A stretch of 64,000 bases of DNA from Congzhengia sp045635085 (GCA_045635085.1 JAZRBM010000008.1:62001-126000); one strand, 5' to 3'; numbered from the stretch's first letter, positions 22,923 to 32,743 are shown. Made by a program: numbers and translations. Notes: generated by a model not told the origin, from the letters alone.

Positions 22923-25523
22923 TTAAATATTTTGCTCATTTTTTTCATCAAGCTTTTCTTTTATAATCTTAAAAAAATCCGAGTCCGTCTGTTTGATATT
23001 ATAATCATCAATAATTTTCCTTATTTGTGATTCTTTTTCTTCAACCTCGACTTTAAAATTTTGAGCCGACAGTCTGTATGCGCCGCTGCCAAAAACAATC
23101 ATTTGCTCTAAATTGTCGGATGTTGCAACGGTGACACGATAGTCTTTTGAAAGCTCTTTTGCGGTTTTTTCAATATAGCTGTCGGCAGTTTGTGCCTCTT
23201 TGGTATAATAAATAGACAAATCGCCGACTCTCTCAAGCTCTCCCTGGTTGCCCTTTACCTTGTACGCGTCAAAAACGATTATAATCTCTATATCGCAAAA
23301 AGCCCTGTATGATTTCATTCGCTCGATAAGCGCCATTCGTGCTGATTCTAAATTGTCTTTTGCGAGCAGTTTTAAATCATCCCAGGCAAAAATTATGTTG
23401 TAACCATCTATTAAAAGATATTCTTTTTCGTTTTTTCTTCGAAAATTAAATTCTCTTGGTTTGACATCTTTTTTTGTGTGCATCACTTTTTGAGGAATTT
23501 TTGTTTCGACTTTTCCGTAGGTCTTTTCAAAAATTCTCAAAAGCTCACTGTCTGTTGCTAAAGAAGATGTCTGTCGCACAGCAGAAGGTGTGTCCTTTGG
23601 CTTTTTTGCTTTGATAACTGAATCTAAATGCATAAAATTTTGCACTTCGTTCCACGGAACCAAAAAACCTGCGCCGTGGTCACAAAAAACAGAATCAGCT
23701 GTGTTTTTTATATCTTTAGACACATCGTAGGCAATTTCTTCTATCGCTTTATCAGGATTCTGACAGGGGCCATACCCGTCAAATTTTAAAGAAAGCTTTC
23801 CTAAGCCATGGGTGTAGCTTATTAGCTCCCTGTGATAATTTCTTATAGCATCAGCAGATACAGAGCCTGTGATTTTTGAAAAATCTCCGCGCGTGTGAGG
23901 AAGTGAAACTGTTGCTCCCATCTGGTCTAAATCGGTCATCGCTCTGCCTATATTTTCTTTTGGAACCTCTAATGAAAACTCATAATATGGTTCTAGGAGC
24001 TCGCTTTGGGCATGACGAAGAGCATTCCTTACCGCACGATATGTCGCCTGGCGAAAATCTCCTCCCTCTGTATGCTTGTTGTGAGCTTTTCCGGCTACAA
24101 GAGTTATCTTTATATCGGTAATCGGAGAACCCGTCAGAACACCTATGTGAGTTTTTTCCATAAGATGGCCAAGGATTAGCCTTTGCCAGTTTTTATCGAG
24201 CACATCCTCTGAAACATCTGTTGTAAAGTGCATTCCTGAGCCGCGCGCTAGAGGCTCAAGCAAAAGATGCACCTCTGCATAGTGCTTAAGAGGCTCGTAG
24301 TGACCGACGCCGTAGGAGGCGTTTTTTATGGTTTCTTTATATGCGATTCTGCCTTCTAAAAATTCTACGTCAAGGTCAAAACGATTTTTGATTTGATGCT
24401 TTAGGATTTCTAACTGAATTTCGCCCATGAGCTTTATTTCGATTTCTTTTAGCTGTTCGTTAAACGACACATCTAGCTGTGTTTCTTCCTGCTCAAGGAG
24501 CTTAAGCTTTTCCAAAGCTACATACACATCTGTATTTTCAGGCAAAACAACGCGATATGAAAAAATAGGCTCTGACAACAGTCTAAAGCCAGTTTTCTCT
24601 ATTCCCAACCCCTCGCCGACGTATGTTTTTAACAGCCCTGTTACCGTACAAACGCTGCCTTGTGGTGCTATATTTGTATTTTTGTACTTTTCGCCTGAAT
24701 ATATGCGTATTTCGTTTGCTTTTTCGCCACTGATTACATCCTTGACTTTTAATTCGCCGCCTGTAATCTTCATAAATGTGAGGCGTTGTCCCCTCTCATC
24801 GGTCATAATTTTAAAGACCTTTGCTCCGAACTCTTTTACCGATTTGTTTTCCTCTGTTAAAAAATCAATGGCATTTAAAAAAAGCTCAATGCCCTCTGTT
24901 TTAAGCGCAGAACCTGAAAATAGCGGAAAAATTTTTCTTTGCTTAATCGCTGATTTTACTTTGTCTTGCTCTATTTTACCGCTTTCTAAAAAGTCGTGCA
25001 TAATATTTTCATCACAAAGTGCAATATTTTCAGACAAATTTTGCCTGTCTTCATCCAAAAAGTTTACTATACTGTCGGAAAGCTCGGCTTTAAGCTCGTC
25101 TAGTACCCTTTCAAAATCTGCATTATAAAGGTCCAATTTATTCACGAAAATAAACGTTGGTACGCGATTTGCACATAGCATTTCCCATAACGTTTTTGTG
25201 TGACTTTGCACTCCGTCGGTTGCACTGATTACTAAAACAGCATAATCCAAAACGGATAAGGTGCGCTCTGCTTCTGCAACAAAATCGGCGTGTCCCGGAG
25301 TGTCTAAAAGTGTGATTTCAGTATCGTTTAAAGTCAGGATTGCCTGCTTTGAAAAAACTGTAATTCCGCGCTTTCGCTCTATTTCGTCAGTGTCTAAAAA
25401 AGTGTCGCGGTCATCGACGTGACCAAGCTTTCTGATTTGTCCTGACAGATATAAAAGCCCTTCTGACAGCGTAGTTTTTCCCGCGTCAACGTGAGCGAAA
25501 ATTCCCAGGGTTATTCTCTTCAA
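22923..25523 (-). CDS. TetM/EF-G-type ribosomal-protection GTPase fused to a YacP/Rae1-like NYN nuclease
   Basis: This 866-residue fusion starts at a TTG (25521-25523), 7 bases after AAGGAGGTG. Residues 1 to about 650 form a full EF-G-like ribosomal-protection GTPase, with AHVDAGKTT (G1), RGIT (G2), DTPGHADF (G3) and NKLD (G4). Domains III-V and a C-terminal helical tail follow. From residue 700 on there is a NYN/PIN domain of the YacP family (LLIDGYN). Its acidic residues are Asp706, Asp752 (VFDAY), Asp781 (TADSY) and Asp803 (TSDN). Bacillus Rae1 (YacP) cleaves mRNA in the ribosomal A site, next to where TetM/EF-G factors bind. A joint role in stalled-ribosome handling fits better than plain tetracycline resistance, but it is inference. 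Confidence 0.9.
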   Translation of the reverse strand: MKRITLGIFAHVDAGKTTLSEGLLYLSGQIRKLGHVDDRDTFLDTDEIERKRGITVFSKQAILTLNDTEITLLDTPGHADFVAEAERTLSVLDYAVLVISATDGVQSHTKTLWEMLCANRVPTFIFVNKLDLYNADFERVLDELKAELSDSIVNFLDEDRQNLSENIALCDENIMHDFLESGKIEQDKVKSAIKQRKIFPLFSGSALKTEGIELFLNAIDFLTEENKSVKEFGAKVFKIMTDERGQRLTFMKITGGELKVKDVISGEKANEIRIYSGEKYKNTNIAPQGSVCTVTGLLKTYVGEGLGIEKTGFRLLSEPIFSYRVVLPENTDVYVALEKLKLLEQEETQLDVSFNEQLKEIEIKLMGEIQLEILKHQIKNRFDLDVEFLEGRIAYKETIKNASYGVGHYEPLKHYAEVHLLLEPLARGSGMHFTTDVSEDVLDKNWQRLILGHLMEKTHIGVLTGSPITDIKITLVAGKAHNKHTEGGDFRQATYRAVRNALRHAQSELLEPYYEFSLEVPKENIGRAMTDLDQMGATVSLPHTRGDFSKITGSVSADAIRNYHRELISYTHGLGKLSLKFDGYGPCQNPDKAIEEIAYDVSKDIKNTADSVFCDHGAGFLVPWNEVQNFMHLDSVIKAKKPKDTPSAVRQTSSLATDSELLRIFEKTYGKVETKIPQKVMHTKKDVKPREFNFRRKNEKEYLLIDGYNIIFAWDDLKLLAKDNLESARMALIERMKSYRAFCDIEIIIVFDAYKVKGNQGELERVGDLSIYYTKEAQTADSYIEKTAKELSKDYRVTVATSDNLEQMIVFGSGAYRLSAQNFKVEVEEKESQIRKIIDDYNIKQTDSDFFKIIKEKLDEKNEQNI

Positions 25524-25560
25524 AGCAAAGCACCTCCTTAAAAATGTAGTCTTTAAACAC

Positions 25561-25600
25561 AACAAAGGGGCTGCAGCAAAACACGACAGCTCCTTTTGTT
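25561..25600 (-). terminator. Hairpin after the glycosyltransferase gene, upstream of the GTPase-NYN gene
   Basis: On the minus strand AACAAAAGGAGCTG and CAGCCCCTTTGTT form an imperfect stem (arms 25587-25600 and 25561-25573), one base after the glycosyltransferase stop. No T-run follows, so it may be a weak terminator or a regulated leader hairpin for the GTPase gene. Confidence 0.4.
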
Positions 25601-25601
25601 A

Positions 25602-26531
25602 TTATTTATCTTTTAAATGCTCTTTTATAATATAAACCGGCCTCTTTTTAACTTCTATATACATTTTAGCAAAATATTCTCCTAAAACACCCAGGCAAAA
25701 GAGCTGGAGTCCGCCGAGCAACAACACCAAAACAACAATGGTTGCATAACCCGGAACATCAATTCCATAGAGCAGTTTTTGAATGACAACTACCAAAAGA
25801 TATATTATAGATACCAAGGACGACAAAAAACCGATATAAGCAGATAGCCTAAGTGGTGATGTTGAGAACGAAATAATGCCCTCCATAGCGTATTTTATCA
25901 GGCTTTTTATTTTCCATTTTGATTTTCCTGATGTCCTTTTGTCAGCTTCGTACGGGATGTATTCTGTGTTAAAGCCCACCCAGTTAAATATTCCTTTAGA
26001 AAACCTGTGGTACTCTGTCATAGAAAGGATGGCGTCCACCATATTTCTTCGCATAAGGCGAAAATCTGACGCGCCGTTTACAAAATCGACATCTGAAAAT
26101 TTGTTTATTATTTTATAAAAGCACGATTTTAAAAAGGACATGATAGCGCCTTCGTTTCTTTTTTTCTGATAAGCTGTGACGCAGTCAATATCGGTATTTC
26201 CATCAAGTATTTCAAGCATCTGACGAGTGGTTTTGGGGTGTTGCTGCAAATCTGCATCAATTATACAGACTAAATCTCCGCGGCTTTTACTAAGCCCTGC
26301 ATATATAGCAGCTTCTTTGCCAAAATTTCTGCTGAAGGTAATCACCTGAAGTAGATTTTTGTTTTCGCTATAGAGGGACTTTAACACCTCAAGCGTTTTG
26401 TCTCTGCTTCCGTCATTTACAAAAACAACCTCATAGTCTATACTGTTTTCATAAGTTTTTTTGATTTCTTCTAAAAGTCTTTTAACGTTTCCTTCTTCAT
26501 TATAGCAAGGCACAACAAAAGAAAGTTTCAT
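25602..26531 (-). CDS. Family 2 glycosyltransferase, GtrB/DPM1 type with two membrane helices
   Basis: A 309-residue GT2 enzyme with SFVVPCYNEEGN at the N-terminus, the DxD-like DADLQQHP and a GKSKW motif. Two C-terminal membrane helices (about 230-255 and 265-290) follow. The GtrB-like group moves a sugar from a nucleotide donor to undecaprenyl phosphate for envelope decoration. The start is ATG 26531, preceded by GGTGA; a TTG one codon earlier is less likely. No GtrA or flippase is adjacent, so the decorated polymer is unknown. Confidence 0.88.
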   Translation of the reverse strand: MKLSFVVPCYNEEGNVKRLLEEIKKTYENSIDYEVVFVNDGSRDKTLEVLKSLYSENKNLLQVITFSRNFGKEAAIYAGLSKSRGDLVCIIDADLQQHPKTTRQMLEILDGNTDIDCVTAYQKKRNEGAIMSFLKSCFYKIINKFSDVDFVNGASDFRLMRRNMVDAILSMTEYHRFSKGIFNWVGFNTEYIPYEADKRTSGKSKWKIKSLIKYAMEGIISFSTSPLRLSAYIGFLSSLVSIIYLLVVVIQKLLYGIDVPGYATIVVLVLLLGGLQLFCLGVLGEYFAKMYIEVKKRPVYIIKEHLKDK

Positions 26532-26621
26532 CAAATCACCGCCTGTTTAACTGACTGGGAACCAATCTGGAATAAATCTGGTGCATCTGAACATACAATA
26601 TGTCCTGAACATTTAATTGTG

Positions 26622-28385
26622 TTAATTTTCAATATGGTATTTTTTGTTATATGATGCGTACATTTCGTCAAAGGCTGAATCATCTGATTTGATTCGTTTG
26701 AGATATTTATGGGTTTCAAATGAATCGTTGGAAATCTCTATAAAGCACACTGCAATATTTGAGCAGTGGTCGGAAATTCTTTCGTAGTTTGTGAGCAAAT
26801 CAGAAAGAATAAAGCCAAGCTCCATCGTACAATCGCCCTGTCTGAGACGTGAAATATGGCCGTTTTTAATAACTCTCTTGAGCTTGTCAATAACCTGTTC
26901 AAGCGGTTCAACGGACGATGCCTTTTCAAGGTCTTCATAAGCAAGAGCATCTACAGCAAGACCGAGTATTTCATCAACAGCAGCGGTGATAATTTCAAGG
27001 TCTTTTGTCGCTTTATCGGAAAATGTGATACCTTTATCGTGTACCTCTTTTGCAGCTTCTGCAATGTTTAATGCGTGGTCGGAAATTCGCTCAATATCAC
27101 CTACGCAGTGAAGAAGTTTACTAACTATTTTACTATCTTTTAAAGACATCTGTTGTCCTGCGATCTTAACAAGGTACGAGCTTGTCTTATCCTCATATTT
27201 GTCAACCAAGGATTCGAGTTTTTCTACTTCTTTAAACACAGAGTTATCATAATTTTTCATAAGTGTTGTAGCTATCTTAAAAGAATCAAATGAAATACGT
27301 GCCATATCATTTACAAGCTCTTTACACTTTTCTACAGCAAATGAGGGCATCTCAAGGAAACGCTCATCAAGGGATGCAAATACATCGCGTTCTTTTTCCT
27401 CTTTCTTGCTCGTGATTGTTTTGATGGCAAGCTTTTCAAAGAATGAGCAGAAAGGAATAAGGATAACTGTGGACACTATATTAAACAAAGTGTGAACAAT
27501 GGCAATGGTTGTAGGACCTACATATACATCAGAAGCCATAAACGCGAAATTCATAAAAGAATTAAGAAGATAGAAAAGACCTGCAACAACAATTACGCCA
27601 ATCATTTTGATATAAAGGCAGGTAAAGGCAACACGCTTTGAGTCTATATTACCGCTTATCGCAGAGATAATAGGTGTAATGGTTGTGCCTATATTCTGTC
27701 CGAGTATTACAGGAATTGCTGTTGAATACGGAATAAAGCAGGACATTGAAAGCGCCTGAAGTACGCCGACAGATGCAGATGATGACTGGATAACAGCAGT
27801 AAACAGTGTGCCCACCAGGATGCCGATAACCGGATTTGAGAAGGTGGTGAGTAAAGAGGTGAACGTAGGGTTATCCCTTAAGCCTTCTACCGCACTGCTC
27901 ATCATATCCATACCAAACATAAGTACAGCAAACCCGATAAGGATGGTTGATGTGTTTTTGCGTCTGTCATCCTTTGCAGTCATATTCATAATAAGACCGA
28001 TTAATGCTAGAACGGGAGTAAAAGAATCGGGTTTTAAAAGCTTCATCAAAAGTGCAGTACCGCTGATGTCATTTGTACTCAAAAGCCAGGCGGTAACGGT
28101 TGTACCGATGTTGCTACCCATTATAACGCTGATTGTCTGACCAAGCTTCATTATTCCTGAATTAACAAAACCTACAAGCATAACGGTTGTGGCAGACGAT
28201 GACTGGATGATGGCTGTTACACCAAAGCCCAGAAGAAGTCCTTTCCATCTGCTTGATGTGAGTTTTGCAAGGATAGATTCGAGCTTGCCGCCGGCAAGCT
28301 TCTTTAAACTGTCGCCCATAAGGTCCATTCCGTAAAGGAACATAACAAGGCCGCCAATCAAACTCAAAACAGTAAAAATATCCAT
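26622..28385 (-). CDS. Na/Pi cotransporter family protein with C-terminal PhoU-like domain
   Basis: The 587-residue protein has about eight to ten membrane helices in two inverted repeats, each with the family QSSSA motif (AIIQSSSATTV and AVIQSSSASVG). A cytoplasmic PhoU-like helical domain (about 340-560) with a repeated DRISDH-type motif follows. This is the NptA/PNaS group, which takes up phosphate with sodium; the PhoU part probably senses or regulates. It has a GGGAGG ribosome binding site and stands alone. Confidence 0.92.
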   Translation of the reverse strand: MDIFTVLSLIGGLVMFLYGMDLMGDSLKKLAGGKLESILAKLTSSRWKGLLLGFGVTAIIQSSSATTVMLVGFVNSGIMKLGQTISVIMGSNIGTTVTAWLLSTNDISGTALLMKLLKPDSFTPVLALIGLIMNMTAKDDRRKNTSTILIGFAVLMFGMDMMSSAVEGLRDNPTFTSLLTTFSNPVIGILVGTLFTAVIQSSSASVGVLQALSMSCFIPYSTAIPVILGQNIGTTITPIISAISGNIDSKRVAFTCLYIKMIGVIVVAGLFYLLNSFMNFAFMASDVYVGPTTIAIVHTLFNIVSTVILIPFCSFFEKLAIKTITSKKEEKERDVFASLDERFLEMPSFAVEKCKELVNDMARISFDSFKIATTLMKNYDNSVFKEVEKLESLVDKYEDKTSSYLVKIAGQQMSLKDSKIVSKLLHCVGDIERISDHALNIAEAAKEVHDKGITFSDKATKDLEIITAAVDEILGLAVDALAYEDLEKASSVEPLEQVIDKLKRVIKNGHISRLRQGDCTMELGFILSDLLTNYERISDHCSNIAVCFIEISNDSFETHKYLKRIKSDDSAFDEMYASYNKKYHIEN

Positions 28386-28534
28386 ATTTACCTCCCTAAT
28401 CTTTATGTGCTCTGTTATAGTTTCTTTTATTATTTATGAATAAGGTAATGCCAAACACTACCACTTTAATTTTAACTGCAATAACTAGTTTTGTCAATAA
28501 TAATCGTGTGCATTCGGAAAAAATCAAAACAAAT

Positions 28535-28567
28535 AAACGGTAGCTTTAACACATGAAGCTACCGTTT
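28535..28567 (-). terminator. Terminator of the antiporter gene
   Basis: A 12-bp perfect stem (28535-28546 with 28556-28567) lies just downstream of the antiporter stop on the minus strand, followed by a short T-rich stretch. Confidence 0.7.
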
Positions 28568-28578
28568 TATAAACGTTA

Positions 28579-29871
28579 TTAAAATTTGTTTTTTGCCATA
28601 TCGAGCTTGCTTTGACGGCGGTTTTTTACCTCATGAGGGATAGCCTGTATCTCACCTGCCGACATAAGCGCCTGTCTGGTAAGTAGTGGACCAACAAGTT
28701 CATATATCAAAACGGCAAAAAGTGTAATGTTTCTTATGAGGTCGCCCTCTGATCCCAGTTGCATTGCTGTTGCGCTCATACCAAGAGCAACGCCTGCCTG
28801 CGGCAAAAGGGTGATTCCTAAATATTTACAAATCTGTGGCTCGCATTTTGTGAGTTTGGCGCTTGCTGCTGCACCAAAATATTTACCGAGTGAACGCGCT
28901 ATGATATACACAACACCAATCACTACAATCGCCCAGTCAGAGAACACATCAAGCTTTAATTCTGCGCCGCTTATTACAAAAAAGAGAGCAAAAAGCGGAG
29001 AAGTCCATTTGTCTGATTTTTCCATTAAATCGTGCGACAGAGGACAGATGTTACAAAATACTGTACCGAGCATCATACATACTAAAAGTGATGAAAAATG
29101 AACGTGCACAGGTCCTATATGAAATTCAAGCATCGAAAGAGATACTGTCAAAAATACAAACGCTATAGTCATATTAAGACGGTTTGTGTTTGAGTTAAAC
29201 ATTTTCTCAAGCTGCGTTAAAATCCAACCCATAATAGCGCCAAGTATTAAGGAACACGCGATTTCTGTCAAAGGATTTATAATAATTGATGCAATATCAA
29301 CATCGCCGAGTTTTATTGTTTTGGCAATTCCAAAAGATACGGCAAATACAATAAGTCCAACAGCATCGTCTAATGCAACAATTGGCAAAAGAAGCTTTGT
29401 CAAAGGTCCTTTTGCTTTGTACTGTCTTACAACCATCAATGTTGCCGCAGGTGCGGTAGCTGTTGCCACTGCCCCTAATGTAATGAGCTGCGGCACGCTG
29501 ATTTTATCGGGCATAGCGAGGTGCAGTGCATAAAGTCCTAAATCAACAAAGATTGTAGCCACGATTGCCTGAAGTATTCCGATAATCGTTGCTTGTCTGC
29601 CCGTTTTCTTTAAATCCTCAAGGCGAAATTCATTGCCTATTGAAAATGCGATGAATCCAAGCGCAACCTCTGATATAAGCTTTAGAGCGTCAACGCTTTC
29701 TGCTGTATCAAATCCAAGTCCGTTTATCCCTAATCTGCCTATGCAGTAAGGGCCTATTAAAACACCTGCGATAAGATACGCAGTTACCGAAGGCAGCTTT
29801 AAAGGCTTAAACGCTCTTGTCATCAAAAGTCCTGCTAAAAGTGCTACTGATACTGATAATAATGTGCTCAT
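28579..29871 (-). CDS. CPA2-family cation:proton antiporter (Kef type, membrane domain only)
   Basis: The 430-residue protein has about 12 membrane helices, the glycine-rich LIAGVLIGPY opening typical of Na/H exchanger (CPA2) proteins, and VALDDAVGLIVF, holding the paired acidic residues of the ion site. No TrkA-N regulatory domain follows, so it is the short type. It probably exchanges Na or K for protons. It is transcribed alone and ends in a clear terminator. Confidence 0.9.
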   Translation of the reverse strand: MSTLLSVSVALLAGLLMTRAFKPLKLPSVTAYLIAGVLIGPYCIGRLGINGLGFDTAESVDALKLISEVALGFIAFSIGNEFRLEDLKKTGRQATIIGILQAIVATIFVDLGLYALHLAMPDKISVPQLITLGAVATATAPAATLMVVRQYKAKGPLTKLLLPIVALDDAVGLIVFAVSFGIAKTIKLGDVDIASIIINPLTEIACSLILGAIMGWILTQLEKMFNSNTNRLNMTIAFVFLTVSLSMLEFHIGPVHVHFSSLLVCMMLGTVFCNICPLSHDLMEKSDKWTSPLFALFFVISGAELKLDVFSDWAIVVIGVVYIIARSLGKYFGAAASAKLTKCEPQICKYLGITLLPQAGVALGMSATAMQLGSEGDLIRNITLFAVLIYELVGPLLTRQALMSAGEIQAIPHEVKNRRQSKLDMAKNKF

Positions 29872-30064
29872 TTTTTATAACTTCCCTCTTTATATTATTT
29901 TGTAAATTTATTTTTATCCCGCCTGTAAGATAAGAATTAAAAAGCTATTAAATGCAACATTATATATTGTATCACGTTCTTTTTAAAAATCAACTGATTT
30001 TGTTGATTTTTATAGGAAAAAGGTGTATAATTATCAAAGATTTTAAACTAAAGGTGGAATTTAT

Positions 30065-30403
30065 ATGTTACAGTCACTTTATTCTATTGGTCTTTTGATT
30101 ATTTCAAACTTTTTTATGACGTTTGCCTGGTATGGACATCTTAAGTTCAAGAGCACTGCGTTGTGGGTGGTTATTTTGGTTAGTTGGGGACTTGCGTTCT
30201 TTGAATACATATTTCAGGTGCCCGCAAACAGACTAGGCAGCAATTATTTTACCGCAGCGCAGCTAAAAGTCATTCAGGAAGTAATATCGCTTAGCGTATT
30301 CTCGCTTTTTTCGATACTCTACCTTAAGGAAAAGTTTACCATAAACTATTTCTTTGCTTTTTTATGCATTCTGGGTGCAGTGTTTTTTATGTTCAAAAAG
30401 TAG
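30065..30403 (+). CDS. DMT-superfamily small membrane protein (DUF486)
   Basis: A 112-residue protein of four membrane helices with the family signatures FMTFAWYGHL and FEYIFQVPANR. These proteins are small relatives of the drug/metabolite transporters; no substrate is known. The start follows AAAGGTGG. The 110 bases after it hold only an imperfect inverted repeat (AAACGC/GCGTTT) and no clear terminator. Confidence 0.9.
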   Translation: MLQSLYSIGLLIISNFFMTFAWYGHLKFKSTALWVVILVSWGLAFFEYIFQVPANRLGSNYFTAAQLKVIQEVISLSVFSLFSILYLKEKFTINYFFAFLCILGAVFFMFKK

Positions 30404-30515
30404 TTTTATATGACCTGATCGGGGTTAACTATGCGACTAATAAAAGAAACGCAAAAAGTGCCAATGCATCTAAAATGTGAACCATGGCGTTTATTTCCCA
30501 TTTTTAACTGTATAT

Positions 30516-31700
30516 TTAGCAGTCGATTTCAAAGAGCTCTCTAGGGTAATTGGTAAGATTTTCTGCGCCCTCTTTAGTTACGCAAACAACATCTTCCATT
30601 CTAAGGCCAATTTCTTTTTCTTTTGAGCCGAGGAAAATATCAACGCAAAAAGTCATATTTTCTTCTAAAAGATAATCTGAACTTGTTTCAATCCAGGGAG
30701 CTTCACCTTCCATGGTTCCGTTACCGTGACAGGGCCCGTATAAAAGCCAGTCGCCATAGCCCATCTTTGTTACATTTTCTATGTGGAATTTAGCAACCTC
30801 GCAAGCAGGTGTGCCAGCTTTTAACATTGCTATTACATCTGCCTGTGCTTTATAACCAACCTCAATCAATTCTTTCTGCTCGGGAGTAGCCTTGCCAAAA
30901 ACCACAGGACGACCAATACTGGAAGCATAACCATCTACACGCGCGCCAATCTGAATAAAGGTCATATCTCCTTTTTCAATCTTTTTGTTTCTGGGGCGGC
31001 TGATAGCCTGATTTGAACCTTTGCCGGTAAGAACCCATACAGGGTACGATTCTCTTTCAGCACCTAATTCGTGCATTTTACCAAGAGCCAGACCTGCTAC
31101 TTGCTGTTCTGTCATGCCTACCTTTATATTTTCTAAAACATAATCAAAGGTCTGTGCGGTGATTTTTGCGGCTGCCCTCATACAAGCAAGCTCGTTCTCG
31201 GTTTTGTGCATACGTATATTATTTACAATATAATCTGCTTTTTCGATTTTTACACCGTAAACAGAAAGTGCTTCTGACAAAGCTTCATAGACGCCGATCG
31301 TCATAAGGGGAAGACCTGCAACGCCAAGACGCTTAACCTTTTTATCGCCCATAAGTCTTTCGATTACCGAGTTAAATGTGTCCAGTTTTTCGCCCGGATA
31401 CTCCGGTTCTGAAGATTCACGAAATGCTTTTAAACGACAAATTTCTTCGATTTTAGAACGGTCGCTTGCATAGGTATAGCTTTCAGGTCCGATCAAAAGA
31501 AGCGGATCGCCTTCTGCAGGGATTAAAACGCCGGCTGTTTCAAAAGATGGCCAGTATCCTGAAAAATAGCGCACAAACTGTGGCTCTGCCTCGTTGCCGT
31601 AGCTTAAAATCAGGTCGTATCCTTCTTTTTTCATTGCCTTTTGAACCTTAACTACACGTTCTTTGTACTCTTCAAGAGGTATTGATGGAATGTTCAACAT
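30516..31700 (-). CDS. M24 (pita-bread) family protein, creatinase-like, with degenerate metal site
   Basis: The 394-residue protein has the creatinase N domain (about 1-140) and the pita-bread fold (about 150-390). In metallo-members (Xaa-Pro dipeptidases) the two Asp ligands sit in a DxGARxDGYxxDxTR pattern. Here that stretch reads IQIGARVDGYASSIGR, so both Asp are lost. A His (GPCHGNG) and the last Glu (RMEDVV) remain. Creatinase itself is metal-free, so a non-metallo hydrolase is more likely than a peptidase. It follows the phosphotriesterase-family gene by 5 bases and is surely co-transcribed. Confidence 0.85.
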   Translation of the reverse strand: MLNIPSIPLEEYKERVVKVQKAMKKEGYDLILSYGNEAEPQFVRYFSGYWPSFETAGVLIPAEGDPLLLIGPESYTYASDRSKIEEICRLKAFRESSEPEYPGEKLDTFNSVIERLMGDKKVKRLGVAGLPLMTIGVYEALSEALSVYGVKIEKADYIVNNIRMHKTENELACMRAAAKITAQTFDYVLENIKVGMTEQQVAGLALGKMHELGAERESYPVWVLTGKGSNQAISRPRNKKIEKGDMTFIQIGARVDGYASSIGRPVVFGKATPEQKELIEVGYKAQADVIAMLKAGTPACEVAKFHIENVTKMGYGDWLLYGPCHGNGTMEGEAPWIETSSDYLLEENMTFCVDIFLGSKEKEIGLRMEDVVCVTKEGAENLTNYPRELFEIDC

Positions 31701-31705
31701 AATAT

Positions 31706-32743
31706 TTACTCCTTTTCACATAACCAGTCTGCCGGATTTTTTATCAGCATGGTTTTAATTTGTTCATCAGTTATTCCTTCGTCCTCCATCATGGGGACAA
31801 TGTTTGTAAGTACGTGATCGTACCCCCAACCGCCGTATTTATGCAACAGATTTTTAAGGCATAAATCGCAGGTCAGAAGAATTTGATTTAAATATCCGTC
31901 GTCAATTAATTTTTTCAACAGTGTTACACGGTCAGTATCGTGTACGAAGAGGCCATAGCCTGAATTTCGCACTTCTCTTCTTATGTAATATTCTTTGCCG
32001 AAATTATCAAACTCTACATAAACGCCTTTTTTAAGAAGCTCGTAAATATATTCCTCGCGGTTTTCAACATCAATATGACTTATGCATATTCGGTCGGGCT
32101 TAACCCCTGCTTTAAGCAATATATCTGCTGCCTCTATACCATTTGTTGTCCACGGATTAATGTGTACATTTATTGCTGCGCCTGTTTTTTTGTGCGCTAT
32201 TGCTGCTGCGCGAAGCACTCTGCGCTCTTTGTCGTCAAAAATTTCACTTATGCCAATTTCGCCGATGTAGCCAGCACAGATTCCGCCTACTCCCTCGGTC
32301 AGCTCTTTTACCATAAGGTCTCCTATTTCTTCGTCGGTCATCAAATCAAGCTCCTTTGGATGTGTTTCGCCGACGTAAAAGCCTGTTCCCATAATTATAT
32401 TAAGACCGGTTTTTTCAGAAATCCTTTTAAGACCCTCAGGGTCACGACCTATACCAGGAAGAGATGCATCTACCATTGTGTTTCCGCCCGCTTTTTTGAA
32501 AAACATAAGCTCGTCGATTGCAACTTGTTCATCTGTTAAAAGCAGGTTGTCTTTCAGGGCATAGCAGTCACGGCTCAAAATTCCCAGATTCCACATTTCC
32601 ACTTTTTGAGTAGCGGGGTCATCAATTCCCGGAACGGGTAATTCCTGATAAAACGCCGTTAAATCCAAAAGCACGTGTTCGTGTGGAGCGACAATGCCTA
32701 AATCTTTACGTGAGATTGTACCGCATACACTTTTTATACTCAT
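31706..32743 (-). CDS. Phosphotriesterase-family amidohydrolase (lactonase/esterase-like)
   Basis: A 345-residue TIM-barrel hydrolase of the phosphotriesterase group. The metal ligands are visible: HEH (APHEHVLLD), Glu in IGEIGIS in the place of the carboxylated Lys, His in NVHINPW, His in ISHID and Asp in TCDLC. The family includes lactonases, phosphotriesterases and sugar-lactone enzymes. I choose the ATG at 32743, 7 bases after AAGGAGG; an ATG two codons earlier is only one base from that site. It is the first gene of an operon with the M24 protein, facing an AraC regulator, so a small catabolic unit is likely. Confidence 0.88.
   Translation of the reverse strand: MSIKSVCGTISRKDLGIVAPHEHVLLDLTAFYQELPVPGIDDPATQKVEMWNLGILSRDCYALKDNLLLTDEQVAIDELMFFKKAGGNTMVDASLPGIGRDPEGLKRISEKTGLNIIMGTGFYVGETHPKELDLMTDEEIGDLMVKELTEGVGGICAGYIGEIGISEIFDDKERRVLRAAAIAHKKTGAAINVHINPWTTNGIEAADILLKAGVKPDRICISHIDVENREEYIYELLKKGVYVEFDNFGKEYYIRREVRNSGYGLFVHDTDRVTLLKKLIDDGYLNQILLTCDLCLKNLLHKYGGWGYDHVLTNIVPMMEDEGITDEQIKTMLIKNPADWLCEKE

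Noticed and set aside
22923..25523. Calling the GTPase simply a tet(M) tetracycline-resistance gene
   Set aside because: The fused NYN domain and the lack of any mobile-element context make resistance unproven; only the family level is supported.
30404..30515. Imperfect inverted repeat after the DUF486 gene
   Set aside because: Only six bases pair cleanly (AAACGC/GCGTTT) over a long loop, so a terminator cannot be claimed.
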